Below, piece by piece: positions 43,824 to 52,874 of a stretch of DNA of 64,000 bases. Positions within the stretch are counted from its first letter, which is position 1, and every line of letters begins with the position of its first letter. Under the pieces are notes generated by a model. The model was not told the DNA's origin. It made no database searches and was given only the letters and a program-made list of their open reading frames with translations. Where the stretch lies: assembly GCF_000701665.1 (NCBI RefSeq), contig NZ_JNJN01000006.1, forward strand, positions 1 to 64,000, in the 5' to 3' direction. Both the position numbers and the translations under genes were made by a program. This stretch comes from Agathobaculum desmolans ATCC 43058. Its GTDB lineage: Bacteria > Bacillota > Clostridia > Oscillospirales > Butyricicoccaceae.

Positions 43824-44717
43824 TTAGCTCTCCTTTATTGCAAATTCGGTAATCTTTTTCAATCGATGGCTCAGCCCCGGCTTTGAAATCGGCGGATCAA
43901 ACCGCTGTGCCAGCTCCGCAAGGCTGTCCGTTGGGTAAGCAAGACGCAGCCGCACCGTTTCACGCAGCGCTTCCGGGAAGGCCTCCTCCCCGCCGCTCTC
44001 CAGCACTGCACGGATCGCGGCGATCTGCCGTGCTGCGGCATCCGCGGTTTTGACCAGATTCGCTGTTTCGCAGTTGACCTGCCGGTTGATCGTATTGCGC
44101 AGATTCTTTTCCACCTTGGCTTCCATCAATTCCATTGCTGCATGCGGCGCGCCGATGTGCGTTAAAAAATCCTCCACACCGGCATTGTCTTTGAAATAGA
44201 GCAGCCATGCGCTGCCGCGCCGCGCCTGCTTGGGCGACAGACCCAGCTCGAGCAGCAGGCTTGTCTCTTCTCCGGACAAGCTCTGCCGTGTGCTTTTCAG
44301 CTCCAAATGGCTTTTCTTATCCGGCCCGGCTACCGTTCCTGCCATCAGGAATGCCCCACGCAGGAACGCAGCAATGCAGCAGTCCTCCTCAATGATATTC
44401 CGATTCAGGTGATAGGCAATATGGCTTTTGCGGTCATATCCCAGCCCGTCAAAGATCCGACCGATCTCTCCGCTTTGCGTGATCACAAGCTGCTGTTTCC
44501 TGCCCGCCTGCTGCGGCTCGCACAAAACGAAAAACGCCCGCTGCAGCAGCGCCTGCAAGCGGCGCACCACAGCGGTGTTCTCCGCAGAGAGACGGATCTC
44601 CTTATGCGAAAACACCGAAGCATGAAGCAATGCACCGTATGCCTCTGCCCGTGTGCAGCAACTGCGCTGCATGGATATACGGCACAGCTCATTTTTTACC
44701 TCGGATGAAAAGGACAT
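43824..44717 (-). CDS. whiA: DNA-binding protein WhiA
   Basis: A 297-residue protein with an N-terminal LAGLIDADG-like homing-endonuclease fold (about 10-200, including FLRGAFLMAGTVAGP) and a C-terminal helix-turn-helix (RLAYPTDSLAELAQRFDPPISKPGLSHRLKKI). WhiA affects cell division, chromosome segregation and sporulation in Gram-positives. It follows rapZ by 21 bases. The gene usually between them, yvcK/glmR, is missing here. Confidence 0.96.
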   Translation of the reverse strand: MSFSSEVKNELCRISMQRSCCTRAEAYGALLHASVFSHKEIRLSAENTAVVRRLQALLQRAFFVLCEPQQAGRKQQLVITQSGEIGRIFDGLGYDRKSHIAYHLNRNIIEEDCCIAAFLRGAFLMAGTVAGPDKKSHLELKSTRQSLSGEETSLLLELGLSPKQARRGSAWLLYFKDNAGVEDFLTHIGAPHAAMELMEAKVEKNLRNTINRQVNCETANLVKTADAAARQIAAIRAVLESGGEEAFPEALRETVRLRLAYPTDSLAELAQRFDPPISKPGLSHRLKKITEFAIKES

Positions 44718-44738
44718 CGTTTTCTCCCACTGTTCTGT

Positions 44739-45596
44739 TTACTTGTGATAATCGCGGTGCATGGTCACCACACCGTATTCCCGCCCGCGCAGATGCCCGG
44801 ACAGTGCCTCTGTGATCGCAACCGAACGGTGCTTGCCGCCCGTGCAGCCGATGCTGATGACCACATTGGTTTTTCCCTCTGCCATATAGCGCGGCAGCAG
44901 AAAATCCACCAGCGAGGTCAAATGCCCCATCAGTGCATCCGCTGTGCCGCCCTGAAACACATAGTCCCGCACATCGGGATCGGTACCGTTCTTTTCGCGC
45001 AGTTCCATCTCATAATAGGGATTCGGCAAAAAACGCACATCAAATACCAAGTCCGATTCTGCCGGGATACCGTATTTGAAACCAAACGACTGCACGATCA
45101 CTTCAAAAGCGCCGCTGCCCTCTGCCCCGGAAAAGAGCGTCAGCAGCCGCTCACGCAGGCCGGCGGTGGACAAGCCAGTCGTATCGACCATAAAATCCGC
45201 ACGGTCGCGCAATGCGGACAGCAGCTCGCGCTCCTTGTCGATCGCGGCTGTCATGGAAATACCACGCTCCATCAGCGGATGCTTGCGCCGGGTCTCCTTG
45301 TAGCGGCGAATCAGCGTGGGCGTATCCGTATCCAGAAACAGGATCCGAAAATCGCATCCCATATCGCGGATGGAAGCCAGAGAATCGAACAACTGCTGAA
45401 AATCCCCGCCCGCACGCACATCGGTCACCAGCGCGACCCGCTCGTACCGCTCGGTCGCTGCCAGACAGATCTCTGCAAAGCGGGGGATCAGGGCAATCGG
45501 CAGATTATCCACGCAGTAATAACCCAAGTCCTCCAAAGTTGCGATCGCGCGGCTCTTACCCGCACCCGACATGCCCGAAACAATCAGAAAATTCAT
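44739..45596 (-). CDS. rapZ: RNase adapter / nucleotide-binding protein RapZ (YvcJ)
   Basis: A 285-residue P-loop protein with Walker A GMSGAGKSRA (about 8-17), DVRAGGDF and the C-terminal SIGCTGGKHRSVAITEAL motif. In Gram-negatives RapZ senses glucosamine-6-phosphate and guides RNase E; in Firmicutes (YvcJ) it hydrolyses nucleotides and its partner is unknown. AAGGAGAG precedes ATG 45596; the longer open frame has no ribosome binding site. Confidence 0.95.
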   Translation of the reverse strand: MNFLIVSGMSGAGKSRAIATLEDLGYYCVDNLPIALIPRFAEICLAATERYERVALVTDVRAGGDFQQLFDSLASIRDMGCDFRILFLDTDTPTLIRRYKETRRKHPLMERGISMTAAIDKERELLSALRDRADFMVDTTGLSTAGLRERLLTLFSGAEGSGAFEVIVQSFGFKYGIPAESDLVFDVRFLPNPYYEMELREKNGTDPDVRDYVFQGGTADALMGHLTSLVDFLLPRYMAEGKTNVVISIGCTGGKHRSVAITEALSGHLRGREYGVVTMHRDYHK

Positions 45597-45618
45597 GTAT
45601 GCCTCTCTCCTTGTCCGC

Positions 45619-46533
45619 TTACCGGATAATGCGGACCTCACATTCCAGTTCCACGCCAAATTTCTCGCGCACACGCTGCTGCACCAGTTCGATCAGGCGA
45701 AGCATCTCCTCACAGGTTGCCCCGCCGCGGTTGATCAAAAATCCCGCATGCTTTTCCGATACCTGCGCTGCGCCGACCGAAACGCCCTTCAGTCCCGCGT
45801 CCTCAATCAGCCGGCCGGCAAAATACCCTTCCGGCCGTTTGAAGGTTGATCCGGCGGACGGATAATTCAGCGGCTGCTTATCGCGCCGGCGCTGCGCAAA
45901 ATCGTTCATTTTATCCAAAATGGCAGCGGGATCCCCCGGCTGCAGCCGCAGCACCGAGCGCAGCACAACCCAATCCGGATGCGCCCGGAACGCGCTGCCA
46001 CGATAAGCAAAACAGTGCTCCTCACCGGTCAGTGTGTGCACCGTACCGCTGCCGTCCAGATATTCAGTCTGCTCCACAATAGCGGCCATCTGACCGTCAT
46101 ATGCTCCTGCATTCATAAACACTGCACCGCCCAGGCTGCCCGGAATCCCGCCGGCAAACTCCGCACCAGTCAGCCCTGCGCGCTGTGCATACCGCGACAC
46201 CCGGCTGAGCAAAGCGCCGGCCTGCACAATCAAGCGGTTCTCCTCAACCGCGCGTACGTCATCCATCTCCGTCGTGCACACTACCGCGCCGCGATAGCCC
46301 GCATCAGACACCAACATGTTCGACCCATTACCCAGCATCAGCAACGGCAGGCCGCAATCACGGATCACCTGCAGCGCCTTTGCCAGCTGTTCTGGCGTTT
46401 TAGGAACCACAAACAGATCGGCCGCTCCGCCGATTGCGAATGTCGTGTGGCGGCACATCGGCTCCCCCGCCATAACCTCTATTTCAGGCGCCGCCTCATG
46501 CAGTGCAGCCATACATCTCTTGGTTTTTTCCAT
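45619..46533 (-). CDS. murB: UDP-N-acetylenolpyruvoylglucosamine reductase
   Basis: A 304-residue FAD enzyme making UDP-MurNAc. FAD-binding blocks HTTFAIGGAADLFVVP and LGNGSNMLVSDAGYRG, the substrate region AGIPGSLGGAVFMNAGAYDG, the catalytic Ser in YPSAGSTFKRP and the terminal Glu region (VRIIR end preceded by ELECE) identify it as the type IIb form. GGAGGG lies just before ATG 46533. It is the first gene of the cell-envelope/replication run. Confidence 0.95.
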   Translation of the reverse strand: MEKTKRCMAALHEAAPEIEVMAGEPMCRHTTFAIGGAADLFVVPKTPEQLAKALQVIRDCGLPLLMLGNGSNMLVSDAGYRGAVVCTTEMDDVRAVEENRLIVQAGALLSRVSRYAQRAGLTGAEFAGGIPGSLGGAVFMNAGAYDGQMAAIVEQTEYLDGSGTVHTLTGEEHCFAYRGSAFRAHPDWVVLRSVLRLQPGDPAAILDKMNDFAQRRRDKQPLNYPSAGSTFKRPEGYFAGRLIEDAGLKGVSVGAAQVSEKHAGFLINRGGATCEEMLRLIELVQQRVREKFGVELECEVRIIR

Positions 46534-46671
46534 AGTTCCCTCCATATGCAAACGATCTATTCGCAAAATAACACCACAGCAGCAGCCGCATATAATCGAC
46601 AACAGCAGCCGCCCAGTGGCAGTAAGTATTCAATTCAAGGTTATTATAACAAAGATACTCACAAAGTGCAA

Positions 46672-46701
46672 ATAAAAGGCACCCTTTCGGGTGCCTTTTA
46701 T
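46672..46701 (-). terminator. Terminator after the small lipoprotein gene
   Basis: ATAAAAGGCACC/GGGTGCCTTTTAT with a short loop, directly after the lipoprotein stop and ahead of murB. Confidence 0.8.
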
Positions 46702-46722
46702 CCTATGTAACCTATAGCAGTG

Positions 46723-47211
46723 TTATTCGCTTACCGCTTCCAACATGCTTGCGCCTTCTGCCATGTCAGTCATAGCCGTTTCCAGCTGCTCACTCATCTG
46801 CGCAGACAATTCGGCCAGCTTCGTTTGATCGGTTTCTTCCGTCATCGCGGCAACCGTATCAATAAACGCAATCAGCGACTCACAGCCGGACTTGAGCTTA
46901 GCATGTGCATCAGCATAAGACTCAGGCGGCGTAACAGATGCAAATTCGTTAATCGAAGCCTTCATATCGTCGAGGACTTTCTTTGCGGATTCCGGATCGC
47001 TGATCGCCGTACTAACATTGGTCTGAATCTCATTCATATCAGCGCTGAGCTTTTCGGCTGCCTGCTGATACTCTTCCTCCGTCAGCGCTGCCGGTGCAGC
47101 CCCACCGCTTTCGCCTGTTCCAGCATCGTTTCCGCCGCATGCCGCCAGCGAAAGTGCCAGCACAGCTACCAATAACGCCGCCAAAAGACGCTTGGTAATA
47201 TTCTTCTTCAC
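46723..47211 (-). CDS. Helical lipoprotein of unknown function
   Basis: A 162-residue exported protein with signal sequence and lipobox LSLAAC (Cys about 25), a Gly/Ser-rich linker, and an all-helical rest containing EEEYQQAAEKLSADMNEIQ and repeated heptad-like acidic helices. No enzyme motif is seen. It has its own strong promoter and terminator, so it is monocistronic. Confidence 0.75.
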   Translation of the reverse strand: MKKNITKRLLAALLVAVLALSLAACGGNDAGTGESGGAAPAALTEEEYQQAAEKLSADMNEIQTNVSTAISDPESAKKVLDDMKASINEFASVTPPESYADAHAKLKSGCESLIAFIDTVAAMTEETDQTKLAELSAQMSEQLETAMTDMAEGASMLEAVSE

Positions 47212-47253
47212 ATTCCATTCTCCTTACTTTTTTATTTGCAAGATTGTATTTGC

Positions 47254-47282
47254 ATTATAGCCGAAAGCGTACAAAATGTAAA
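47254..47282 (-). promoter_or_regulatory. Strong promoter of the helical lipoprotein gene
   Basis: Minus-strand TTTACA (47282-47277), 17-base spacer and a perfect TATAAT (47259-47254). Confidence 0.8.
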
Positions 47283-47346
47283 GACATTCCCCAATAATAG
47301 AAGACAATTTTTTTAAGTGATTTTTATGCTATTTTCCTATTAAGTT

Positions 47347-48360
47347 TTAGCGCACCCAAACTTCTTCATGCTCCCCGCGGCGCGGGCGGCCCAGCAGCAT
47401 CCGAATCGCTTCCTGCGCCGGCAGGTCATGGTACAGCACCTCATACATAGCCTCTGTAATCGGCATGGATACCCCCTGCTGCTTTGCCAAATGATAACCG
47501 GCCTCGGTCGCATAATACCCTTCGACCGTCGCGCCTACCTCCCGCATCGCCTGCTGCGCCGTTGCACCCTTGCCGATCAGGATACCGGCACGGCGGTTGC
47601 GTGAATGCATCGAGCAGCAGGTCACGATCAGGTCTCCTACACCGGACAGGCCGGCAAAGGTTTCCTGCTTTGCACCCAGCGTTACACCAAGGCGCGCGAT
47701 TTCCGTTAAGCCGCGGGTCATAAAAGCGGCCTTGGAATTATCCCCCAAGCCCAAGCCATCCGAAATACCCGCACCCAGCGCAATGATATTCTTAAACGCG
47801 CCGCCCAGTTCGCAGCCAACAATATCTGCCGAGGTATAAACACGGAACGAGTGATCATTCATAAAAGCCGACTGGGTCAGCTCAGCCGCTGCACGGCTCG
47901 CAGAGGCCGCAACGATCGCCGTCGGCACGTTGCGTGCAACTTCCTCCGCATGGGTCGGCCCGGTCAGCGCGACCACCGGATTGCGTCCGCCCATCGCGCG
48001 GTCGATCGTCTGCGAAAAGCGGCAGTAACCATGCCCCGAATCCAGCCCCTTGCCGACGTTGACGATCACCGTACCGGCCGGTACGATTGCAGCAAGCTGT
48101 TCTGCGGTCGAAGCAACTGCGAAGGACGGCACCGCCATCACAATCAAATCCGCCTGTGCTGCGCCCGACATATCGGTCGTAATGTCAATGCCCTCCGGGA
48201 TATGCACGCCCGGCAGCAGTTTTTCATGCGCACGTTCGCGCAGCAGCAGATCACATTCCTCCTGCAAATAGGTCCACGACGTCACTTCGTGACCATTCTG
48301 GTGCAGCAGCATGGCAAGAGCAATGCCCCAACCGCCGGTGCCAAGCACGAAAACCTTCAT
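47347..48360 (-). CDS. gpsA: NAD(P)-dependent glycerol-3-phosphate dehydrogenase
   Basis: A 337-residue enzyme making sn-glycerol-3-phosphate, the backbone that PlsY acylates. It has the Rossmann start VFVLGTGGWGIALA, NVGKGLD, the catalytic Lys in GAFKNIIALGAGI and the NSKAAFMTRGLTEI block. Its ATG overlaps the plsY stop by four bases. Last gene of the DUF512-der-plsY-gpsA run. Confidence 0.96.
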   Translation of the reverse strand: MKVFVLGTGGWGIALAMLLHQNGHEVTSWTYLQEECDLLLRERAHEKLLPGVHIPEGIDITTDMSGAAQADLIVMAVPSFAVASTAEQLAAIVPAGTVIVNVGKGLDSGHGYCRFSQTIDRAMGGRNPVVALTGPTHAEEVARNVPTAIVAASASRAAAELTQSAFMNDHSFRVYTSADIVGCELGGAFKNIIALGAGISDGLGLGDNSKAAFMTRGLTEIARLGVTLGAKQETFAGLSGVGDLIVTCCSMHSRNRRAGILIGKGATAQQAMREVGATVEGYYATEAGYHLAKQQGVSMPITEAMYEVLYHDLPAQEAIRMLLGRPRRGEHEEVWVR

Positions 48361-49007
48361 GTTTCGTTCTCCTCTCCGTCTGAAACGGTCTTTTCGATCG
48401 TTTTTTTGCTTTTGAATGAGAATTTATTCTCTTCCCCGCGCAGGATGCGCATAATATTGGCGCGGTGCATAAACACCACCGCCACCGCCATACCAAATGC
48501 CATCGCCGTCAGTACCGGATCACGGTAAAACAGCAGTGTCGTAATCGGAAAGCTGACCGCCCCCAGAATCGAGCCGAGCGAAATCCAGCGTGTCAGCAGC
48601 ACCGCACCGAAAAACAGCACAAAGGCGATCAGGAAAATACGCCAGTCGAACAGCACCAGCATAACCGCACCAACCAATACACCCTTTCCGCCGCGAAAGC
48701 CGAAATACAACGGAAACATATGGCCGAGTATGACGAAAATACCTGCGACCAGCTTGCCGACCGGCCCCGCCAGCAGGGCGCCGATTGAAACCGCCGCCGC
48801 GCCCTTGGCGATATCACCCAGCAGGACAAACAGCGTTTTTCCCGCTCCCATCGTGCGGTAAGCATTGGTCAGCCCGGCATTCCCGCTGCCGTAATCCCGA
48901 ATATCCTTGCCAAGCGTTACCTTGCTGACGATGATCGCAAAACTCAGCGAGCCGAGCAGGTAGCCGCAAACAGCAATGATAGCAAAGTGCGTCAGTGTCA
49001 TATTCAT
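48357..49007 (-). CDS. plsY: Glycerol-3-phosphate acyltransferase PlsY
   Basis: A 216-residue membrane enzyme that uses acyl-phosphate to acylate glycerol-3-phosphate. It has about five helices and the three family motifs: SFAIIVSK, GSGNAGLTNAYR and FRGGKGVLVG, with FPLYFGFRGG near residue 100. The C-terminus carries a charged cytosolic tail of about 30 residues. Coupled to gpsA by overlap. Confidence 0.95.
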   Translation of the reverse strand: MNMTLTHFAIIAVCGYLLGSLSFAIIVSKVTLGKDIRDYGSGNAGLTNAYRTMGAGKTLFVLLGDIAKGAAAVSIGALLAGPVGKLVAGIFVILGHMFPLYFGFRGGKGVLVGAVMLVLFDWRIFLIAFVLFFGAVLLTRWISLGSILGAVSFPITTLLFYRDPVLTAMAFGMAVAVVFMHRANIMRILRGEENKFSFKSKKTIEKTVSDGEENET

Positions 49008-49024
49008 CTCCCCCAGATGTGATT

Positions 49025-50350
49025 TTAGTCCTTATCCCCGCGTTCGCGGATCACCATGCGCACCGGTGTGCCGGTCAATCCGAACACCTCACGGATCTGG
49101 TTTTCCAAATACCGCTGATAGGAAAAGTGGAACAGCCGCGCATCATTGCAGAAGCACACAAACGTCGGCGGGCAGGTGGATGCCTGCGTCATATAGAAAA
49201 TACGCAGGCGGCGTCCCTTATCGGTCGGCGGCTGCACGCGGGCTGTCGCTTCTGCCAAAATGGAATTCAGGCGGCCGGTCGGGATCCGCATATGGTTCTG
49301 CTCATATACCTCATGGATCAGGGCAAACAGCTTGTCCACGCGCTGTCCGGTCTGTGCCGAAATAAACAGCACCGGTGCATAGGGCATATATGCCAGCCCC
49401 TCGCGGACACGGAGCGTATACTCCTTCATGGTCGATCCGTCCTTTTCGACCAGATCCCACTTATTGACCACAATAATGCAGGCCTTGCCCGCGTTATGCG
49501 CTTCTCCGGCAACCTTTGTATCCTGCTCGGTCACACCTTCGGTCGCGTCGATCATGATAACGCAGACATCCGCGCGCTCCACTGCCAGAAGCGACCGCAT
49601 GACCGAATATTTCTCGATCGCCTCATCCACCTTGCTCTTTTTGCGGATACCCGCTGTATCGATGAAGGTGAACTTGCCGTGCGCATTGTCCAGATCCGCA
49701 TCCACGCTGTCGCGCGTGGTTCCGGCCACATTGGAAACGATGACCCGTTCCTCTCCCAGCACGCGGTTGAGCAGGCTGGATTTGCCGACATTTGGCTTGC
49801 CAATGAGCGCAACGCGAATGCGTTCATCATCCGCTTCATTTTCCTCCTCGGCCGGAAAATATTCATAGGCTGCATCCAACAGTTCGCCCACACCATAGCC
49901 GTGCAGTGCCGAAATACCATACGGCTCACCCAAACCAAGGTTATAAAATTCGTAAAATTCCGCCGGCGGGTCACCCGGCTTATCGCATTTGTTCACCGCA
50001 AGCACGATCGGCTTGCCCGAACGCAGCAGCATGGAAGCCACGTCCTGATCTGCCGCCGTCACACCGGTGCGCAGATCGGTGATCAGTACGATCACATCCG
50101 CGTGCGAAATCGCCGTTTCCGCCTGATAACGCATAAACTGCAAAATTTCGTTATCATTGGACGGCTCGATGCCGCCCGTATCGATAATGGTAAAATCGCG
50201 GCCGCGCCAATCGCTTTCCGCATACAAGCGGTCACGGGTAACACCCGGCGTGTCCTCCACAATAGACAGGCGCTTGCCTGCCAAACGGTTAAAAAGCTGC
50301 GATTTGCCCACATTCGGCCGTCCCACGATGGCCATGATCGGTTTTGGCAT
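49025..50350 (-). CDS. der: Ribosome biogenesis GTPase Der (EngA)
   Basis: A 441-residue protein with two tandem G domains and a KH-like C-terminal domain. First: GRPNVGKSQLFN, DTPG, DTGGIE, NKCD. Second (from about 178): GKPNVGKSSLLNR, DTAGIR, NKWD. Der acts in 50S subunit assembly. It precedes plsY by 17 bases. Confidence 0.97.
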   Translation of the reverse strand: MPKPIMAIVGRPNVGKSQLFNRLAGKRLSIVEDTPGVTRDRLYAESDWRGRDFTIIDTGGIEPSNDNEILQFMRYQAETAISHADVIVLITDLRTGVTAADQDVASMLLRSGKPIVLAVNKCDKPGDPPAEFYEFYNLGLGEPYGISALHGYGVGELLDAAYEYFPAEEENEADDERIRVALIGKPNVGKSSLLNRVLGEERVIVSNVAGTTRDSVDADLDNAHGKFTFIDTAGIRKKSKVDEAIEKYSVMRSLLAVERADVCVIMIDATEGVTEQDTKVAGEAHNAGKACIIVVNKWDLVEKDGSTMKEYTLRVREGLAYMPYAPVLFISAQTGQRVDKLFALIHEVYEQNHMRIPTGRLNSILAEATARVQPPTDKGRRLRIFYMTQASTCPPTFVCFCNDARLFHFSYQRYLENQIREVFGLTGTPVRMVIRERGDKD

Positions 50351-50380
50351 AGGGGAATCCCTCCTTTGTCTCTCCGCTTA

Positions 50381-51685
50381 TCAATCCTCAAATATCTTTG
50401 CCAGCAGATCCGCGCCGTCGATCTCGACCGGTATGACCGGTACACCGATGGCCTCTGCCACCTGCGGCAGGGTATAATCATCCAAAAACACGTCGCCGCC
50501 GTCCCGCAGCATATTGGCGGAAATCAGCACACGCTCCCCCAATTCCCGTCCGCGCAGCTGCGCTACCAGATCCTGCCCGGTGATCAGACCGGCTACGGAA
50601 ACCAGAGGCCCGAAAAAATCATTACGAATCTCCGCAACCGCTCCCTTCAAATTATCGCATGCAGCGGCAGCTTCGTCAAGCAGCACCCGCATTGAGGGCG
50701 CAGCCGCCGCCCCGGTTGCGATGGTAAACGGCCGCGGCGTACGTCCGGCGTAATCCGGCAAGGCAAGGCGAAACTCTTCCATAAACAACGGCAGCATGCC
50801 GATGCCGTTTTCAAACTGCGTAAATTCCTCATAATACGCTGTATCCAGCAGCGGACGCTCTGCCTTCAGGTAAAGCTCATCCCCGCACCAAGCCAGACGC
50901 GTCCCTAACTCCTGCCGGCATTCCTCCGCAAACGGCTCCACAATATCCAGAATTGCTTGCGCACAAGCCCGGTCGGTGGCCTCCAGCGGATACAAGCCTG
51001 CGCGGTGGCGCGTCATACCAAACGGCACGACCGAGATCGTATTGACAGCAGGATACAGCTTTTTCAGATCGTACAGCGAACGGCGCAGCTCTTCTCCATC
51101 ATTCAAGCCCTTGCATACCACAAGCTGGCAGTTCATCGTAATGCCGCCCTCTGCGAAACGATCCATGATCCGCAGCGCTTCACCTGCACGCTTGTTTTGC
51201 AGCATTTTCACACGCAATTCGGGGTTGGTTGTCTGCACCGAAATATTGACCGGCGAAATATGCATCCGCAGGATGCGATCCACGTCTGCCTCGGACAGGT
51301 TGGTCATGGAAATATAGTTGCCCATCAGAAAGGACATCCGGGCATCGTCATCCTTGACATACAGCGTTTTACGCATCCCTTTGGGGAGTTGATCGATAAA
51401 GCAGAACACGCATTTATTCGAGCACTGCTTCATACCGTCCATCAGGTAGTGCTCAAAATTCAAGCCAAGCGGCTCTCCCTCCCGTTTGCGCACCCGCACT
51501 TCGCGCATTGTCACACCGTCCTGCTCCAACACCTTGAGCATCAAACGCGCATCGTAGCTGTAAAACTTGTAATCCAGCACATCACGGATCGCCGTACCGT
51601 CGATCTGCAGCAGAACCTCTCCTGCCTGCAGCCCCGCCCGTTCTGCCGGACTTCCCGCATCTACACTGATAATTTTCGACGCCAT
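50381..51685 (-). CDS. DUF512 family radical-SAM-like protein with PDZ-like N-terminus
   Basis: A 434-residue protein. Residues 1-70 are PDZ-like (SPAERAGLQAGEVLLQIDG), followed by a radical-SAM cluster motif CSNKCVFC (about 88-95, Cx3Cx2C) and the C-terminal DUF512 domain (VLISANMLRDGGDVFLDDYTL). The function is unknown, but the gene is regularly placed next to der, plsY and gpsA in Clostridia. ATG 51685 has GGGGAGG seven bases ahead. Confidence 0.9.
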   Translation of the reverse strand: MASKIISVDAGSPAERAGLQAGEVLLQIDGTAIRDVLDYKFYSYDARLMLKVLEQDGVTMREVRVRKREGEPLGLNFEHYLMDGMKQCSNKCVFCFIDQLPKGMRKTLYVKDDDARMSFLMGNYISMTNLSEADVDRILRMHISPVNISVQTTNPELRVKMLQNKRAGEALRIMDRFAEGGITMNCQLVVCKGLNDGEELRRSLYDLKKLYPAVNTISVVPFGMTRHRAGLYPLEATDRACAQAILDIVEPFAEECRQELGTRLAWCGDELYLKAERPLLDTAYYEEFTQFENGIGMLPLFMEEFRLALPDYAGRTPRPFTIATGAAAAPSMRVLLDEAAAACDNLKGAVAEIRNDFFGPLVSVAGLITGQDLVAQLRGRELGERVLISANMLRDGGDVFLDDYTLPQVAEAIGVPVIPVEIDGADLLAKIFED

Positions 51686-51900
51686 CGTGCGCCCTCCCCT
51701 CTGTGATTCACAGACTGCCGCGCTTTTGCACGGATATCCCATAGAAAAAGTGGCTGCTGCAAAGCAAAAACCGTTTTTTCATCCAAACGCAGAGCATATC
51801 CCTGCATTTAGATGCCAACACGCGAAAAAGTTCTCCGGAGCCTTTCCGCACCTGCGGCTTGTCCGGGCATCTGCCCGGCAAGATACCCCGACCGAAAGCA

Positions 51901-51939
51901 AAAAAAATGGAGAAGTCGTTGCCGCCTTCTCCATTTTTT
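51901..51939 (-). terminator. Terminator after rpmF
   Basis: AAAAAATGGAGAAG/CTTCTCCATTTTTT, 15 bases after the rpmF stop. Confidence 0.85.
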
Positions 51940-51953
51940 GTTCTGTTTTAGCC

Positions 51954-52139
51954 TTACGCTTCCTTAACGGCGACAACCTCACGGCCATTGTAGTAGCCGC
52001 AGGCCTTGCACATTCTGTGAGCCAGCTTCATCTCGCCGCACTTGGGGCACTTGGTCATGCCGGGCAGAGAGAGCTTCCAGTGGGAGTTACGGCGCTTGTC
52101 GCGGCGGGCTTTGGATACCTTTCTCTTCGGTACTGCCAT
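51954..52139 (-). CDS. rpmF: 50S ribosomal protein L32
   Basis: A 61-residue ribosomal protein with [17 protein letters not shown] and the zinc ribbon [18 protein letters not shown], four cysteines, that is, the zinc-binding version. It follows yceD by 44 bases, the usual bacterial pair. Confidence 0.98.
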   Translation of the reverse strand: MAVPKRKVSKARRDKRRNSHWKLSLPGMTKCPKCGEMKLAHRMCKACGYYNGREVVAVKEA

Positions 52140-52183
52140 GGTGGATACACCTCCTACTCTGTCTTCTGTATTTTATCAGTAAA

Positions 52184-52702
52184 TTATGATTTGCCCTCGT
52201 CCTCATCCGAGTTGAGCAGGGCGCGCAGCGCGGCAAAACGCGGATCGATCTGCTTTTTATCACAATCGCAATCGACCTCGTTGCGGTCAGCGCCGCAGTG
52301 CGGACAGAGGCCTTTACAGTCCTCCTTGCACAGATATGTCATCTGTACCTGCAGGATCAATGCCGGCACAAGTACGTCCGCAGGATCCACGCTGTCACCG
52401 GTCAGCACGAAAAGATCGTCCTCTTCCTCTGCCCCCGGATCATCCGACAAAATCATATCGGCCTCGGCGGACAGCAGAATATCGAGCGGCTTCAAACAAC
52501 GTGCACAAGCGGTAGAATAAATCGTTTTGATCGACCCGCGCAGCCGCAAAACACCGTTGTCACTCGAAACCTCTCCGCTGATTCGGACAGGGCTTTGAAA
52601 CGGCTTTGCACCATACAGCGTTTCTTCCTTCAGGTCGATTTCCTCATCGAACGGGATCACTGCATGCTGCGAAGCAGTTAGCTTTTTCAAATCAATCTTC
52701 AT
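52184..52702 (-). CDS. yceD: DUF177 (YceD) family protein
   Basis: A 172-residue protein with the central YSTACARCLKPLDI (CxxC) and the C-terminal CKEDCKGLCPHCGADRNEVDCDC block of the family. YceD is needed for normal 23S rRNA levels in Escherichia coli and its gene is usually placed ahead of rpmF, as here. Confidence 0.9.
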   Translation of the reverse strand: MKIDLKKLTASQHAVIPFDEEIDLKEETLYGAKPFQSPVRISGEVSSDNGVLRLRGSIKTIYSTACARCLKPLDILLSAEADMILSDDPGAEEEDDLFVLTGDSVDPADVLVPALILQVQMTYLCKEDCKGLCPHCGADRNEVDCDCDKKQIDPRFAALRALLNSDEDEGKS

Positions 52703-52874
52703 GTTAACCTCACATGGTACTAAAATAGTATACTACAAGTAATCAGGCTTTGTCAACCAAAAAATGCGTGCTTCCAGCATATTTCACCGAACGTTTGCAG
52801 GCACTTCCCTTTCTTGCGCAAATGCGGTATACTGAGTGGAGAAAACACCATCACACAGAAAAGGAACCCCTGCC

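Noticed and set aside
42117-43886. A 589-codon plus-strand frame opposite dnaE
   Set aside because: dnaE is unambiguous on the minus strand; the frame is a by-product of GC-rich codon use.
48995-50695. A 566-codon plus-strand frame opposite der
   Set aside because: der has all G motifs on the minus strand; the other frame shows none.
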